From: Rhodoblastus acidophilus
GTDB lineage: Bacteria; Pseudomonadota; Alphaproteobacteria; Rhizobiales; Beijerinckiaceae
Direction of reading: 5' to 3'
DNA: 64,000 nucleotides
NCBI RefSeq assembly: GCF_009720655.1
Contig: NZ_WNKS01000014.1
Location: forward strand, 57,602-121,601
Of the stretch, positions 43,404 through 52,997 are shown one piece after another (the first letter of the stretch is position 1; the number at the start of each line of letters is the position of its first letter). A program made the translations under genes and the position numbers. The notes beneath the pieces were generated by a model. That model searched no databases. It was not told where the DNA came from and saw nothing but the letters and a program-made list of their open reading frames with translations.

Positions 43404-44885
43404 ATGACCGATCTGACCCGCCTGACCCTGGCGCAAGCGCGCGACGGCCTCAAGGCGAAGCGTTTCACCTCCGTCGAACTGACGCAGGCCCATGTCGACG
43501 CCGTCGCGAAAGCGCGCTCGCTCAACGCCTATATTGTGGAGACGCCGGAAAAGGCGCTCGACATGGCCAAGGCCTCCGACGCGAAACTGGCGAAAGGCGA
43601 GGGCGGCGCGCTCGAAGGCCTGCCGCTGGGCATCAAGGATTTGTATTGCACCGAGGGCGTGCAGACCACCGCCGCCAGCCACATTCTCGAAGGGTTTGTC
43701 CCGCAATACGAATCGACCGTCACCACAAACCTGTGGCGCGACGGCGCGGTGATGCTGGGCAAACTCAATCTCGACGAATTCGCCATGGGCTCGTCGAACG
43801 AGACCTCTTACTTCGGCCCGGTGGTCTCGCCCTGGCGTCGGAAAAATTCGGACGCCAAAATCGTTCCCGGCGGCTCCTCGGGCGGGTCTTCCGCAGCGGT
43901 GGCCGCGCATCTGTGCCTGGGCGCCACCGCGACCGACACCGGCGGCTCGATCCGCCAGCCCGCAGCCTTCACCGGCACGGTCGGCATCAAGCCGACCTAC
44001 GGCCGTTGCTCGCGCTGGGGCATCGTCGCCTTCGCCTCGTCGCTGGATCAGGCTGGCCCCATCGCCCGCACCGTGCGCGACGCGGCGATCATGCTGCGCT
44101 CCATGGCCGGCCACGATTTGAAAGACACGACGTCGGTCGACGCTCCCGTGCCCGATTACGAGCAGGCGGTGGGCGCCTCCGTCAAAGGCAAGGTGATCGG
44201 CATCCCGCGCGAATATCGCCTCGACGGCATGTCCGCCGAAATCGCGGCCTTGTGGGACCAGGGCGTAGCCTGGCTGAAGGCTGCGGGCGCGGAGATTCGC
44301 GAAATCTCGCTGCCGCACACCAAACACGCGTTGCCCGCCTATTACATCGTCGCGCCGGCGGAAGCGTCGTCAAACCTCGCCCGCTACGACGGCATCCGCT
44401 ACGGCTTGCGAAAGACCGGCAAGGACATTGTCGATCTCTACGAGAAGACTCGCGCGGAAGGGTTTGGCAAGGAAGTGCGTCGCCGCATCATGATCGGCAC
44501 TTACGTGCTGTCGGCCGGCTATTACGATGCTTATTATCTGCGCGCGCAAAAAATCCGCACGCTGATCAAGCGCGATTTCGATCTCGCCTACGCGTCCGGC
44601 GTGGACGCCATTTTGACGCCGGCCACCCCGTCGCCCGCCTTCGCCCAAGGGGAAAAGGGGTCGGCCGATCCCGTCGAAATGTACCTCAACGACGTCTTCA
44701 CCGTGACGGTGAACATGGCGGGCCTGCCCGGCCTCGTCGTGCCCGCCGGCATGTCGTCGGACGGCCTGCCGCTCGGCCTGCAACTGATCGGCCGCCCCTT
44801 CGAGGAGGAAACCCTGTTTTCGCTGGGAGAGGCCATCGAGCAGGCGGCGCCGAAAATCGTGCTGCCCGAACCGTGGTGGGGCTGA
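43404..44885 (+). CDS. gatA: Glutamyl-tRNA amidotransferase subunit A
   Basis: The 493-residue amidase subunit frees ammonia from glutamine so that Glu-tRNA(Gln) and Asp-tRNA(Asn) can be amidated. The Ser-cisSer-Lys triad is visible as K78 (GIKDLYC), S158 (PGGSSGGSS) and S182 (DTGGSIRQP). The length is standard. The last base of its TGA stop is the first base of the next ATG, so the downstream chorismate mutase is translationally coupled. Confidence 0.96.
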   Translation: MTDLTRLTLAQARDGLKAKRFTSVELTQAHVDAVAKARSLNAYIVETPEKALDMAKASDAKLAKGEGGALEGLPLGIKDLYCTEGVQTTAASHILEGFVPQYESTVTTNLWRDGAVMLGKLNLDEFAMGSSNETSYFGPVVSPWRRKNSDAKIVPGGSSGGSSAAVAAHLCLGATATDTGGSIRQPAAFTGTVGIKPTYGRCSRWGIVAFASSLDQAGPIARTVRDAAIMLRSMAGHDLKDTTSVDAPVPDYEQAVGASVKGKVIGIPREYRLDGMSAEIAALWDQGVAWLKAAGAEIREISLPHTKHALPAYYIVAPAEASSNLARYDGIRYGLRKTGKDIVDLYEKTRAEGFGKEVRRRIMIGTYVLSAGYYDAYYLRAQKIRTLIKRDFDLAYASGVDAILTPATPSPAFAQGEKGSADPVEMYLNDVFTVTVNMAGLPGLVVPAGMSSDGLPLGLQLIGRPFEEETLFSLGEAIEQAAPKIVLPEPWWG

Positions 44886-45190
44886 TGACCCCGGAAACAC
44901 CGATGGCGGACGTGCGCCAGAGCATCGACGATCTCGACAACGAACTCGTCGTCCTGCTGGCGCGTCGCCAGCGCCAGATCGAGGCCGCCGCCCGCATCAA
45001 GCGCGCCAACGGCATTCCCGCGCTGGTGCCGGAGCGGGTGGACGAAGTCTTGAAAAATGTCGCCGCGCATGCGGAAAAGCAAAATCTCGATGGCGGTCTG
45101 GCGAAGTCGCTGTGGACCACCATCATCGACTGGTCGATCGCCTATGAAGAGCGCCTGATGCACGAGGCGGCCGAGAAGGATCGCACATGA
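44885..45190 (+). CDS. Chorismate mutase (AroQ type)
   Basis: The 101-residue product is a helical AroQ-class mutase, which turns chorismate into prephenate on the way to Phe and Tyr. The family pattern is seen in [20 protein letters not shown] (helix 1 with the active-site Arg), [21 protein letters not shown] and the third helix [18 protein letters not shown]. It is sandwiched between gatA (TGATG overlap) and gatB (ATGA overlap), an unusual place for an aromatic amino acid gene. Whether it is a free mutase or has another role is open. Confidence 0.85.
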   Translation: MTPETPMADVRQSIDDLDNELVVLLARRQRQIEAAARIKRANGIPALVPERVDEVLKNVAAHAEKQNLDGGLAKSLWTTIIDWSIAYEERLMHEAAEKDRT

Positions 45191-46653
45191 ACACGCCAGC
45201 CAAACACAAATTGATCGCGGGCGCGACCGGCGACTGGGAAGTTGTCATCGGTCTGGAAATCCACGCCCAGGTGACGAGCAAATCCAAACTGTTTTCCGGC
45301 GCCAGCACCGAATTCGGCGGCGAGCCCAACACCCACGTTTCGCTGGTGGACGCGGCCATGCCGGGCATGCTGCCGGTCATCAACGAAGAGTGCGTCAAGC
45401 AGGCAATCCGCACCGGCCTGGCGCTGAAGGCGCAGATCAACCATCGCTCGGTCTTCGACCGCAAAAACTATTTTTACCCGGACTTGCCGCAGGGCTATCA
45501 GATCAGCCAGTTCAAGCACCCCATCGTCGGCGAGGGCGAGGTGCTGGTCGATTTGTCGCCCACCGAGCAGATCAAGGTCGGCATCGAGCGCCTGCATCTC
45601 GAACAGGACGCCGGAAAATCGCTGCACGATCTCGGCGCCAACGACTCGCACGTGGACCTGAACCGCTCCGGCGTGGCGCTGATGGAAATCGTGTCGAAGC
45701 CGGACATGCGTTGCGCCGACGAGGCCAAGGCTTACGTTTCAAAACTGCGCACCATCCTGCGTTACGCCGGCACCTGTGACGGCAACATGGAGCAGGGGTC
45801 GCTGCGCGCCGACGTCAACGTGTCCGTGCGCAAGCCGGGCGATCCCTTGGGCACGCGCTGCGAAATCAAGAACGTTAATTCGATCCGCTTCATCGGTCAG
45901 GCCATCGAGGTCGAAGCGCGCCGCCAGATTGGCATTCTGGAGGACGGCGGCAAGATCGACCAGGAGACGCGGCTCTACGATCCGGCGAAAAGCGAGACGC
46001 GCTCGATGCGCTCCAAGGAGGAGGCGCACGACTACCGCTATTTCCCCGACCCCGACCTGTTGCCGCTCGAATTCGACGGCGCTTACGTCGATGAACTGGC
46101 CAAAGGTCTTCCTGAACTGCCCGACGAAAAGAAGGCCCGCTTCATCGCGCAATATGGGCTCACCCCCTATGACGCGGGCGTGCTGGTTCTTGAGCGCGCC
46201 TTCGGCGATTACTTTGAGGAAGCCGCCAAGGGCCGCGATTCAAAGCTCGTCGCCAACTGGGTGATCAACGAACTGTTCGGACGCCTCAACAAGGAAGGCA
46301 AGGGGATTGAAGACTCCCCCGTTTCGGCGGCGCAGATCGGCGGCATCGTCGACCTGATTTCGGCCAACACCATTTCGGGAAAGATCGCCAAGGACCTATT
46401 TGAAATCGTGTGGAGCGAAGGCGGCGATCCCGCGCAGATCGTCGAAGCGCGCGGCATGAAGCAGGTCACCGACACCGGCGCGATCGAAGCGGCGGTGGAC
46501 GACATCATCGCCAAAAATCCCGACAAGGTGGAGCAGGCGAAAGCTAAGCCCACCATGCTCGGCTGGTTCGTCGGACAGGTGATGAAAGCGACGGGCGGCA
46601 AGGCCAATCCGCAAGCGGTGAACGATCTCCTGAAGAGCAAACTCGGCATCTGA
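45187..46653 (+). CDS. gatB: Glutamyl-tRNA amidotransferase subunit B
   Basis: The 488-residue product is the kinase/transamidase subunit that phosphorylates and amidates the mischarged tRNA. Diagnostic stretches are [52 protein letters not shown] and [10 protein letters not shown], followed by the helical and YqeY-like tail domain near 330-488. Its ATG overlaps the chorismate mutase stop. A strong terminator follows at 46695. Confidence 0.96.
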   Translation: MNTPAKHKLIAGATGDWEVVIGLEIHAQVTSKSKLFSGASTEFGGEPNTHVSLVDAAMPGMLPVINEECVKQAIRTGLALKAQINHRSVFDRKNYFYPDLPQGYQISQFKHPIVGEGEVLVDLSPTEQIKVGIERLHLEQDAGKSLHDLGANDSHVDLNRSGVALMEIVSKPDMRCADEAKAYVSKLRTILRYAGTCDGNMEQGSLRADVNVSVRKPGDPLGTRCEIKNVNSIRFIGQAIEVEARRQIGILEDGGKIDQETRLYDPAKSETRSMRSKEEAHDYRYFPDPDLLPLEFDGAYVDELAKGLPELPDEKKARFIAQYGLTPYDAGVLVLERAFGDYFEEAAKGRDSKLVANWVINELFGRLNKEGKGIEDSPVSAAQIGGIVDLISANTISGKIAKDLFEIVWSEGGDPAQIVEARGMKQVTDTGAIEAAVDDIIAKNPDKVEQAKAKPTMLGWFVGQVMKATGGKANPQAVNDLLKSKLGI

Positions 46654-46694
46654 TTCGCCGCGCTGTTTGCGCGAAGAATCGGTGATCAAACAAG

Positions 46695-46729
46695 ACGCGC
46701 GCTGTTTTCGGCGCGCGTTTTCAGTTTTC
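46695..46729 (+). terminator. Rho-independent terminator of the gat operon
   Basis: ACGCGCGC and GCGCGCGT make a perfect 8-bp stem around TGTTTTCG, followed by TTTTCAGTTTT. It lies 42 bases after the gatB stop. Confidence 0.85.
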
Positions 46730-47080
46730 CCAAAAAAGTTTTCGCGCATGGCGACACATGCGAAGGAAGCGCCGAGCGCATGTGCGAAGCGCCGACTCCT
46801 GCGCGCGCGCGTGTGATCACCGTGCGCGCAATCTTGCGGCAGTCTCATGAAAATAAAAGTTTTTCGGCGGTGGCGCGCGGCGGAGGCTCCGATGCGCCGC
46901 GTGGGCGCCGACGTGGTCAAGGACAGTTGCGACATTGTAATTGTCATCGACGACATCGCGCTTGCGAACCAAGTCTTGCGCAAGTCTTGCCGCGCGGAAG
47001 ACTTGCGCGCGGCGTGAACAGGTTTAGGCTCAATTTCGCCATTCCGGCCTGAAAGCGCCGGCCGCAAAGGGGGACTTGAG
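46730..47080. other. Intergenic region before the H1-like gene
   Basis: About 350 bases without a convincing gene. An inverted repeat, CACATGCG (46755-46762) facing CGCATGTG (46777-46784), could be an operator or a stem-loop. The promoter of the H1-like gene should be here. A Shine-Dalgarno-like GGGGGA lies 8-10 bases before its ATG. Confidence 0.5.
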
Positions 47081-47938
47081 ATGGCGCAAGCACCGAAATC
47101 GAAATCCGCCGCCGCCAAATCGCCGGCGAGCAAATCCGCGAAGGCTCCGGGGAAGACGAAGGCGCCTGAGGCGCCGGTCGAGACGAAGAAGGCGACGAAG
47201 ACAACCACCGCCGCGCCCGCTGCGAAGAAGAGCGCGGAAAAGACGGGCAAGACCGCGGCGAAAGCGCCGGCGAAGAAGGCCGCGGCCAAGGCCCCTGCAC
47301 CCAAGACCGTCGCGAAGACATCCGCCCCGAAAATTTCGCCGCCGCCAAAGGCTGAGGCCAAGATGACCAAGAAGGCCGCGACCAAGAAGGTCGCGACCAA
47401 GGCGCCCGTCGCGAAGCCCGCCGCCAAATCCGCTGAAAAGAAAGCCACCGCCACCAAACCTGCGGCGAAGAAGCCCGCCGAAAAGCCGGCCAAGCCCCCC
47501 AAGAGCGCGGCCAATCCGAAGAGCGTCGCGAGCCCGAAGAGCCGCGCCAGCCAGAACGCCCGAACCAAGGCGGCCGAGCCGACCAAGGCAAAACCCGCCG
47601 CCGCGAAAGCGGTAGCCAAATCCCCCGTCGCCAAGGCGCCCGCCGCGAAGCCGGCCGCCAAAAAGCCCGCGAAGTCCGCCGCCGCCAAATCGGACGCGGC
47701 GAAGTCGGACGCAGCCAAGCCCGCCAAGGCGCCCGCCGCGAAGAAGGCAAAGACGGAAGCCCCCGCGCGCACCGCCGCCGCGTCGCGCCGTGTCAGCAAG
47801 AAGGTGACGGAAGCCGCGCCGCCCCCGCCGAAACCCAAGGCGCCGCCGAAAGCCAAGGCGACCGCAAAGCCGAAGGTCACGCGCAAGCCGAAAGCGGCCG
47901 CGCCGACCGAAGCTCCATCCTCGGAAAATGAGGGCTGA
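47081..47938 (+). CDS. Histone H1-like, Ala/Lys/Pro-rich protein
   Basis: The 285-residue product consists almost wholly of Lys, Ala and Pro with short motifs such as PAKKAAAK, KPAAKK and AKKPAK repeated along its length. It has no folded domain that I can see and no signal peptide. This is the composition of the C-terminal tails of eukaryotic H1 and of bacterial H1-like nucleoid proteins (HctB, AlgP, BphP types), so binding and compaction of DNA is likely. Internal repeats differ in number even between close strains of other species, so length variation is expected. Confidence 0.75.
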   Translation: MAQAPKSKSAAAKSPASKSAKAPGKTKAPEAPVETKKATKTTTAAPAAKKSAEKTGKTAAKAPAKKAAAKAPAPKTVAKTSAPKISPPPKAEAKMTKKAATKKVATKAPVAKPAAKSAEKKATATKPAAKKPAEKPAKPPKSAANPKSVASPKSRASQNARTKAAEPTKAKPAAAKAVAKSPVAKAPAAKPAAKKPAKSAAAKSDAAKSDAAKPAKAPAAKKAKTEAPARTAAASRRVSKKVTEAAPPPPKPKAPPKAKATAKPKVTRKPKAAAPTEAPSSENEG

Positions 47939-47982
47939 GGTCACAGCCGAATATCCAGGGCGCGCCGCCGGCGCGCCCGGTT

Positions 47983-48076
47983 CTCTAGAGCCCGTTCACC
48001 GAATGGGCTCTAGTTTTTTGTTTCTACGCGTTTTCTTCACGCGAACCGGCATCCACTTCGCTTGAAAACGCTCTAA
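47983..48076 (+). repeat. Dispersed repeat, family A, copy 4
   Basis: CTCTAGAGCCCGTTCACC facing GAATGGGCTCTAG forms the hairpin module. The constant part ACGCGTTTTCTTC, GCGAACCGGCATCCACTTCG, GAAAACGCTCTAA follows. It is followed 11 bases later by a family B element. Confidence 0.85.
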
Positions 48077-48086
48077 GAATAACAAT

Positions 48087-48215
48087 TCATACGATTTCCG
48101 AAGGATCAGTTCGGAAATCGTATTCCGCTCGCGCGGAAATCCGCCCTTCGCCTGAAGGATTTCCGCGCGATTTCGTTTTCGCGGATCGCGAAGCGATCTT
48201 GCGGAAACCGTATCA
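48087..48215 (+). repeat. 129-bp palindromic element, family B, copy 3
   Basis: It begins TCATACGATTTCCGAAGGAT and ends GCGGAAACCGTATCA, 129 bases, almost identical to the copy at 56328-56456. It is intergenic and lies between a family A and a family C repeat. Confidence 0.92.
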
Positions 48216-48279
48216 GTAGCCCCTCACCCTGAGGAGCCTGCGGCGCAGGCGTCTCGAAGGGCGAGGGCGGTCCACGGGT
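48213..48279 (+). repeat. Dispersed palindromic repeat, family C, copy 3
   Basis: TCAGTAGCCCCTCACCCTGA through GGCGGTCCACGG, with the variable hairpin GCCTGC/GCAGGC. It abuts the 129-bp element. Confidence 0.82.
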
Positions 48280-48320
48280 TATTGTCAGCAGTCGCCCGCG
48301 CGCCGTCGGAAGATGCGCCG

Positions 48321-48737
48321 CTATTTCACCAGACACTGTTCGGCGAAGGTCCGCCACGTCAACCCGCCCGCTTGCCCGGCGAGCTTCATCGCCCGCCATT
48401 CCTCTCCGCAGGCGCGCATTTTCGCGCGTGACGCCGGGGGGAGATTGTAAGGCTGCAGGCTCTGCACATCGACATCGACCGGTTGCCGTTCGAGCGGCTG
48501 AGCCGGCGTTGTCGTCTCCGGGGGCCGCACCGGAGGTTTGGTTGCGGCGGCGGCAAGCCCGCACGCGACCATCGTGAGCATCAGCGCGCCAGAGACGTGA
48601 TACGATTTCCGAACGATCAGTTCGGAAATGGTATTCCACTCGCGCGGACATCCGCCCTTCGGCTGGAGGATTTCCGCGCGATTTCGTTTTCGCGGATCGC
48701 GAAGCGATCTTGCGGAAACCGTATGACGATGTTTCAT
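48321..48737 (-). CDS. Small exported protein with a 129-bp repeat inserted in its signal peptide
   Basis: The 138-residue frame starts MKHR, continues through 43 residues encoded by a family B element, and resumes VSGALMLTMVACGLAAAATK. Joining both ends gives MKHRVSGALMLTMVACGLAA, an excellent signal peptide, so the element split it after residue 4 without shifting the frame. The mature part is short and ends RACGEEWRAMKLAGQAGG and TWRTFAEQCLVK, a cysteine-paired motif seen in small exported proteins of Rhizobiales. GGA lies just before the ATG. Export may now depend on internal initiation at MLTMVACGLA, or may be lost. Function unknown. Confidence 0.7.
   Translation of the reverse strand: MKHRHTVSARSLRDPRKRNRAEILQPKGGCPREWNTISELIVRKSYHVSGALMLTMVACGLAAAATKPPVRPPETTTPAQPLERQPVDVDVQSLQPYNLPPASRAKMRACGEEWRAMKLAGQAGGLTWRTFAEQCLVK
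48598..48726 (-). repeat. 129-bp palindromic element, family B, copy 4, inside a coding sequence
   Basis: On the plus strand it begins TGATACGATTTCCGAACGAT and ends GCGGAAACCGTATGA, 129 bases. It is more diverged than copies 3 and 5 (for example GGAAATGGTATTCCACTCGC). On the minus strand it adds exactly 43 codons without a stop to the gene at 48321-48737. Confidence 0.92.
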
Positions 48738-48990
48738 GCTTCCGTGATGCTCAGCGCCAGTGCGGCTTTGTGTTGGCGCGGATGGTGGCGGAGAGGGCGT
48801 CCGCCAAAGCATCCACGCGATGTGAGACCTTGCGAAGCAAATGCGCCGGAAAACGCACGAAACGCAAGGGGGCATCGGAAGTCATCCCACGTCCTTCACG
48901 CATGGTTTATGCTTTCGCAAGCAGAACGGCCGAAAACCGCGTTCAGGCCGGCCCGGCGAGAACGAGAAACAAGGACGCGCGCTGAAAACC

Positions 48991-50034
48991 TCAGGCTTCG
49001 CCTTCCGCCTTGGCGTTGGACGCCTTGCCTGACAGCAGGACGGCGATCCAGCGGCTTTCGGGGAAATGTTCGCACAGGGTCAGGCAGGCGATGGCGATGG
49101 GAACGCCGATGAACGTTCCCGGCAGCCCCCAGATAAAGCCCCAGAAGAACACCGAAAACAGCACGAGGAAGGGCGAGATCGTCAGGTTCTTTCCCGCCAG
49201 CAGAGGCTCCAGATAGCTGCCGATCAGGAACTGCAGGATGGCCAGGGTGACGAGCACGATGAGGGCCAGTTCCCACGATCCCGTTTGCGCCAGGGCGAAC
49301 AGGGCCGGCAGCGTGGTTGCGACCAGCGGGCCGATGAAGGGAATGTAGTTCAGGGCGAAGGCGATCACGCCCCAGGCGGCGGCCAGCTCCAGGCCGATCA
49401 GGAAGGAAAATCCCCACACGACCAGGCCGGTGAGCAGGCTCGCCCAGGTGCGCACCAGCATGTAGCGCCTGAGCTTGCCGCCGATCTCGACGCCGGCGGC
49501 GATCAGCCTGCTTCCCGTCACCTCGCCGCCCACGGTCCGCAGGTTTTTCGAAAACGCCTCGGCTTCGAGCAGCCCCAAAGCGAGGAAGACGAACACCAGC
49601 AGCGAGAAGCCGACCAGGCTGTTCAGCCGCAAGGCGACCTGTTGCGACAGACGCAGCACCCAGACGACGTTGAACCGTTCCGAAATCAGCGTCGAAAGGA
49701 AAATGTCGTGTTGCTCCAGCCATTGCGCGCTGGCCGCGTAAAGGCCTTGCAGGCGATCGAAATTCCGGGTCAGCCAATGGGCGACCTGGCCTCCGCCCCA
49801 GGCGATCAATGAGGTCAGGGTGAAGACGATCACCAGCCCGACGACGACGGTGGCGATCAGCGCCACGGTCTTCGGCGCGCGCGTCTGCAGCGCCTTTTGC
49901 ATGGGCCAGCTGATGGCGATGAAGAAAAACGCGAAGGCGACAGGCTCGAAAACCGCCGAGGCGAAATAGAGGGCGCCAATGACGATCGAGGCGATGATCA
50001 GCGCTGCGGCCAGGCGCAGGGGCGTGTTGGGCAC
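48991..50034 (-). CDS. AI-2E family transporter (PerM-like)
   Basis: The 347-residue membrane protein belongs to the AI-2 exporter/PerM superfamily, whose members export small molecules or act in ion homeostasis. Hydrophobic segments lie at about 8-40, 58-80, 140-165 and in a cluster from 205 to 330. Typical stretches are AFFFIAISWPMQKAL near the start, FALNYIPFIGPLVA and the C-terminal FFWGFIWGLPGTFIGVPIAI. The start is a GTG with GGAGGA five bases upstream. Naming it an autoinducer-2 exporter would be too specific. Confidence 0.87.
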   Translation of the reverse strand: MPNTPLRLAAALIIASIVIGALYFASAVFEPVAFAFFFIAISWPMQKALQTRAPKTVALIATVVVGLVIVFTLTSLIAWGGGQVAHWLTRNFDRLQGLYAASAQWLEQHDIFLSTLISERFNVVWVLRLSQQVALRLNSLVGFSLLVFVFLALGLLEAEAFSKNLRTVGGEVTGSRLIAAGVEIGGKLRRYMLVRTWASLLTGLVVWGFSFLIGLELAAAWGVIAFALNYIPFIGPLVATTLPALFALAQTGSWELALIVLVTLAILQFLIGSYLEPLLAGKNLTISPFLVLFSVFFWGFIWGLPGTFIGVPIAIACLTLCEHFPESRWIAVLLSGKASNAKAEGEA

Positions 50035-50123
50035 GTCAGTCCTCCAAATCTTTTGCGTTCACGACTGCGGCAAAGAAAACGTCTTTTCCAATGGCGCGAC
50101 GACTCTATCATCTTGAGGCGCGC

Positions 50124-51605
50124 TCAGCGCGCGGCCGCCGTCAAACCTTCTTCGATCCGACCGATCATATAGGGGAAGAACGGATTCGACGACATGCGCA
50201 GCAGCGCGTCCAGGCTGACGATCAGCGTTCCGCGCTCCCCGCGCGGCGCGATCGCGCCGAGGTTCAGGCCGAAGTCCTCGTCTTGGTCGGGCTGCAAGCC
50301 ATAGAGCGAATCGCTCAACGGAAACGGCAGCGCGACATGCGACAGCGAAAACACGCCGGGCGGATAGGCCAGGCCCAGCGCGCGCGTTTGCTCCGTCTCG
50401 GCGCCGGCCTCGGTCACGCGCTCGGCGACCTCGCCGCTGTCGGGCGATGCGTTGGAGATGATCGTCGTCCTGAACGCGCGCGGCGGCGGCGTCAGCAGCC
50501 GCGACACCGTCGTGTTCGCGGCGATACGCAGCAACTGGCCGAATTTCGCGGTGCGGTTCAGGTCGAACAGCACGAGTTCGCTGCCGTTGGCCGGCAGGCG
50601 CGCGTAAAAATTGGTGATGATCGCGCGCGTCGACACGGTGAAGTCCATGATCGACTGGAAGGTGAGGACCGGCGCCAGCGCGTCGAGCCGTTTCTCGTCG
50701 GCGAGCCGCGCCACCTGCTCTTGCAGCACCTGGGTGACGAGATGGGACTGGCGCGCGCCGTTCACCGGAAACGAATTGTACTTGAAGGGATTGAACTCGG
50801 GCACGACGCCGAGCCACGCCGCCTTGGCGAAGGACGGAAACACGGCCGGCAGCGCCGCCAATCCGGCGAAACGCGCGAACTGGGTGATGCCGATCATCGG
50901 CGAAATCAGCACGAGCCGATCCGGCCGCGCCAGCTTGGGATCCTCGATGGCGTCGAGCCCATATTTCAGCGCGAGCGCGCCGCCGTTGGAAAAGCCCACG
51001 ATGTGCAAGGGCAGAGGCGCGGCGACGCGTCGCCGCGCTTCCCGCACCGCCAACCGGGTCGCGGCGCTCCAGTCTTCCCAGGCGACATCGGTCAAGGCGG
51101 CGGGAACCGTGCCATGCGCCGGCAGACGAATCGCGATGACGAAATAGCCGCGGTCGCGATAGACGCGCGCGATATGGCGCAAACTGTAGGGCGAATCCGT
51201 CAGGCCGTGCAGGAGCACAACGGCGCCGGCTGGCGTCCCCTGCGGCTCCAGCGTGTAGGAGCGATTCCAATCCTGCTTGAAATGCCCGGGATAGACGGGG
51301 CTGTCCTTGAAATAGCGATTGATCGGGATCTGTTCGTCGGCGGGCAGTTCGTCCGTGACGTTTTTGCGAACCTCGGTGAAAGCCTCGTCTTCGGCCTTGA
51401 GATAAGCCGCCCAGTCGGCGCTGTCCAAGGCCTTGGCCTTGAGCTCATGCGGCGCAAACGTGTGCCAGAGCTCCAGCGGCGGGCCGCGTTGGCTGTCGTG
51501 GACGCGGACGCCGAGCAAGACGACGGCGATGACGGCGAGCAGCAGAATCGTTCGTTTCGCGAGCCGCGTCAGCCGCCCCGGCGACCTCTTGGAATCGACC
51601 TCCAT
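50124..51605 (-). CDS. Membrane-anchored alpha/beta hydrolase
   Basis: The 493-residue product has one N-terminal membrane segment at about 18-34 (TILLLAVIAVVLLGV) and an alpha/beta hydrolase domain at about 120-460. The oxyanion sequence LLHGLTDSPYS and the nucleophile S206 in GFSNGG are clear; the acid and His of the triad would follow in STRAIITN-like and C-terminal regions but cannot be named safely (FSLSHVALPF is a candidate for the His). The ATG at 51605 is chosen because GGAG precedes it. The substrate is probably an ester or lipid. It lies 89 bases upstream of the transporter gene start. Confidence 0.82.
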   Translation of the reverse strand: MEVDSKRSPGRLTRLAKRTILLLAVIAVVLLGVRVHDSQRGPPLELWHTFAPHELKAKALDSADWAAYLKAEDEAFTEVRKNVTDELPADEQIPINRYFKDSPVYPGHFKQDWNRSYTLEPQGTPAGAVVLLHGLTDSPYSLRHIARVYRDRGYFVIAIRLPAHGTVPAALTDVAWEDWSAATRLAVREARRRVAAPLPLHIVGFSNGGALALKYGLDAIEDPKLARPDRLVLISPMIGITQFARFAGLAALPAVFPSFAKAAWLGVVPEFNPFKYNSFPVNGARQSHLVTQVLQEQVARLADEKRLDALAPVLTFQSIMDFTVSTRAIITNFYARLPANGSELVLFDLNRTAKFGQLLRIAANTTVSRLLTPPPRAFRTTIISNASPDSGEVAERVTEAGAETEQTRALGLAYPPGVFSLSHVALPFPLSDSLYGLQPDQDEDFGLNLGAIAPRGERGTLIVSLDALLRMSSNPFFPYMIGRIEEGLTAAAR

Positions 51606-51883
51606 GTCAGGCTCCACCGGCAGGAGCGCGATGAGCCCTCGGGCGACCTTGCTTCATCAACGCGCGTTCCTTCCTGCAGTCCTGCCGACGCGCGCACCAT
51701 AAGCCGCGTTCGCTGCTAAACTCAACCGCCCTACGAAGAGCTGATCGGATTGCGGGTGTTGCGGATTGTCGCATTCGTGTAGAAGATCAAAGCTACGGGT
51801 TAGAGGAGCTGGGTCCGGCGCCGGGTCCAAAAAATCGTTTTAGATCAGAATGCCTGTTCCTCGTTTGTTGACACGGAGCCCGC

Positions 51884-52933
51884 ATGGCGAAGAAGCCGAC
51901 TCCTGAAGCCCAGGGTTCGCGCGAAAAAATTCTGGTCGATCTGGCGCTTCAGGGCGGCGGCTCGCATGGCGCGTTTACCTGGGGCGTGCTCGACCGTCTG
52001 CTCGAAGAACCCTGGTTGAAGATCGAGGCCATTTCCGGCACGTCCGCGGGGGCGATGAACGCCGCCATTCTCGTCAGCGGCTATGTGAAGGGCGGCGCGC
52101 CCGGCGCCCGCGCGGCGCTCGACGCCTATTGGGCGCGCGTAGCCGACGCCGCTCGTTTCAGCCCGATCCAGCGCTCGATGCTCGACCGGATGATGAACCG
52201 CTGGTCGCTCGACGCTTCGCCCGGCTATCTGATGATGGACCTGATGAGCCGGGTGGTCTCGCCCTACAACATCAACCCCTTCGGCCATAACCCGCTGCGC
52301 GCGATGCTCGAGGACAGCATCGACTTCGCCCATCTCAACGAGGCGGATATCAAACTGTTCATCACCGCGACCAATGTCCATACCGGGCGAGGCCGCGTGT
52401 TTCGCAACAAGGAGATCACGCCGGACGTCCTGCTCGCCTCGGCCTGCCTTCCCACCCTGTTCCAGGCGGTCGAGATCGACGGCGAGCCCTATTGGGATGG
52501 CGGCTACGCCGGCAATCCGACGATCACGCCGCTGGTGCGCGAGAGCGAGGCGCGCGACGTCATCCTGGTTCAGATCAATCCGCGCGAGCGTCGGACCACC
52601 CCGCGCACGGCGGCCGAAATCCTCGACCGGCTCAACGAGATTTCCTTCAATTCGCCGCTGATGAAGGAATTGCGCATGATCGCGCTGCTGCGGCAGGCGG
52701 CCGATCCTGGCGCGGGCGAGGGGCGCCGCTGGGCGGAGATGAACATGCATCGCATTCTCACTGACAAGCTCGCGGATTTCGGCGCCTCGTCCAAGCTCAA
52801 TGCCGAAAAACCGTTCCTTGACCTTCTCAAGCAGGAAGGCCGCCGCGCCGCCGACGAATTCTTGCGGGTCCACGGCGGCGACCTCGGCAAAAAATCCACC
52901 GCCGATCTCGACATTCTCGCCATGGAGTGCTGA
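51884..52933 (+). CDS. Patatin-like phospholipase
   Basis: The 349-residue product has the patatin fold: the oxyanion glycines DLALQGGGSHGAF (19-31), nucleophile S54 in SGTSAGAMNA, and catalytic D205 in YWDGGYAGNP. Such enzymes hydrolyse acyl esters of phospholipids. There is no signal peptide, so it is probably cytoplasmic or secreted by another route. The tail of about 100 residues is helical. It is transcribed alone; a stem-loop follows at 53062. Confidence 0.9.
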   Translation: MAKKPTPEAQGSREKILVDLALQGGGSHGAFTWGVLDRLLEEPWLKIEAISGTSAGAMNAAILVSGYVKGGAPGARAALDAYWARVADAARFSPIQRSMLDRMMNRWSLDASPGYLMMDLMSRVVSPYNINPFGHNPLRAMLEDSIDFAHLNEADIKLFITATNVHTGRGRVFRNKEITPDVLLASACLPTLFQAVEIDGEPYWDGGYAGNPTITPLVRESEARDVILVQINPRERRTTPRTAAEILDRLNEISFNSPLMKELRMIALLRQAADPGAGEGRRWAEMNMHRILTDKLADFGASSKLNAEKPFLDLLKQEGRRAADEFLRVHGGDLGKKSTADLDILAMEC

Positions 52934-52997
52934 CGGTCAGCTCGAAATCGTCGGCCTCCTTGGGTCATGTTTGGCGTTCTCGACGCGATTATCGCCC

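Noticed and set aside
46396..47886. 496-codon minus-strand frame rich in Ala, Gly, Leu and Phe opposite the H1-like gene
   Set aside because: It is the antisense of a Lys/Ala/Pro repeat gene. Reading AAG/GCC repeats in reverse gives such a sequence without any constraint.
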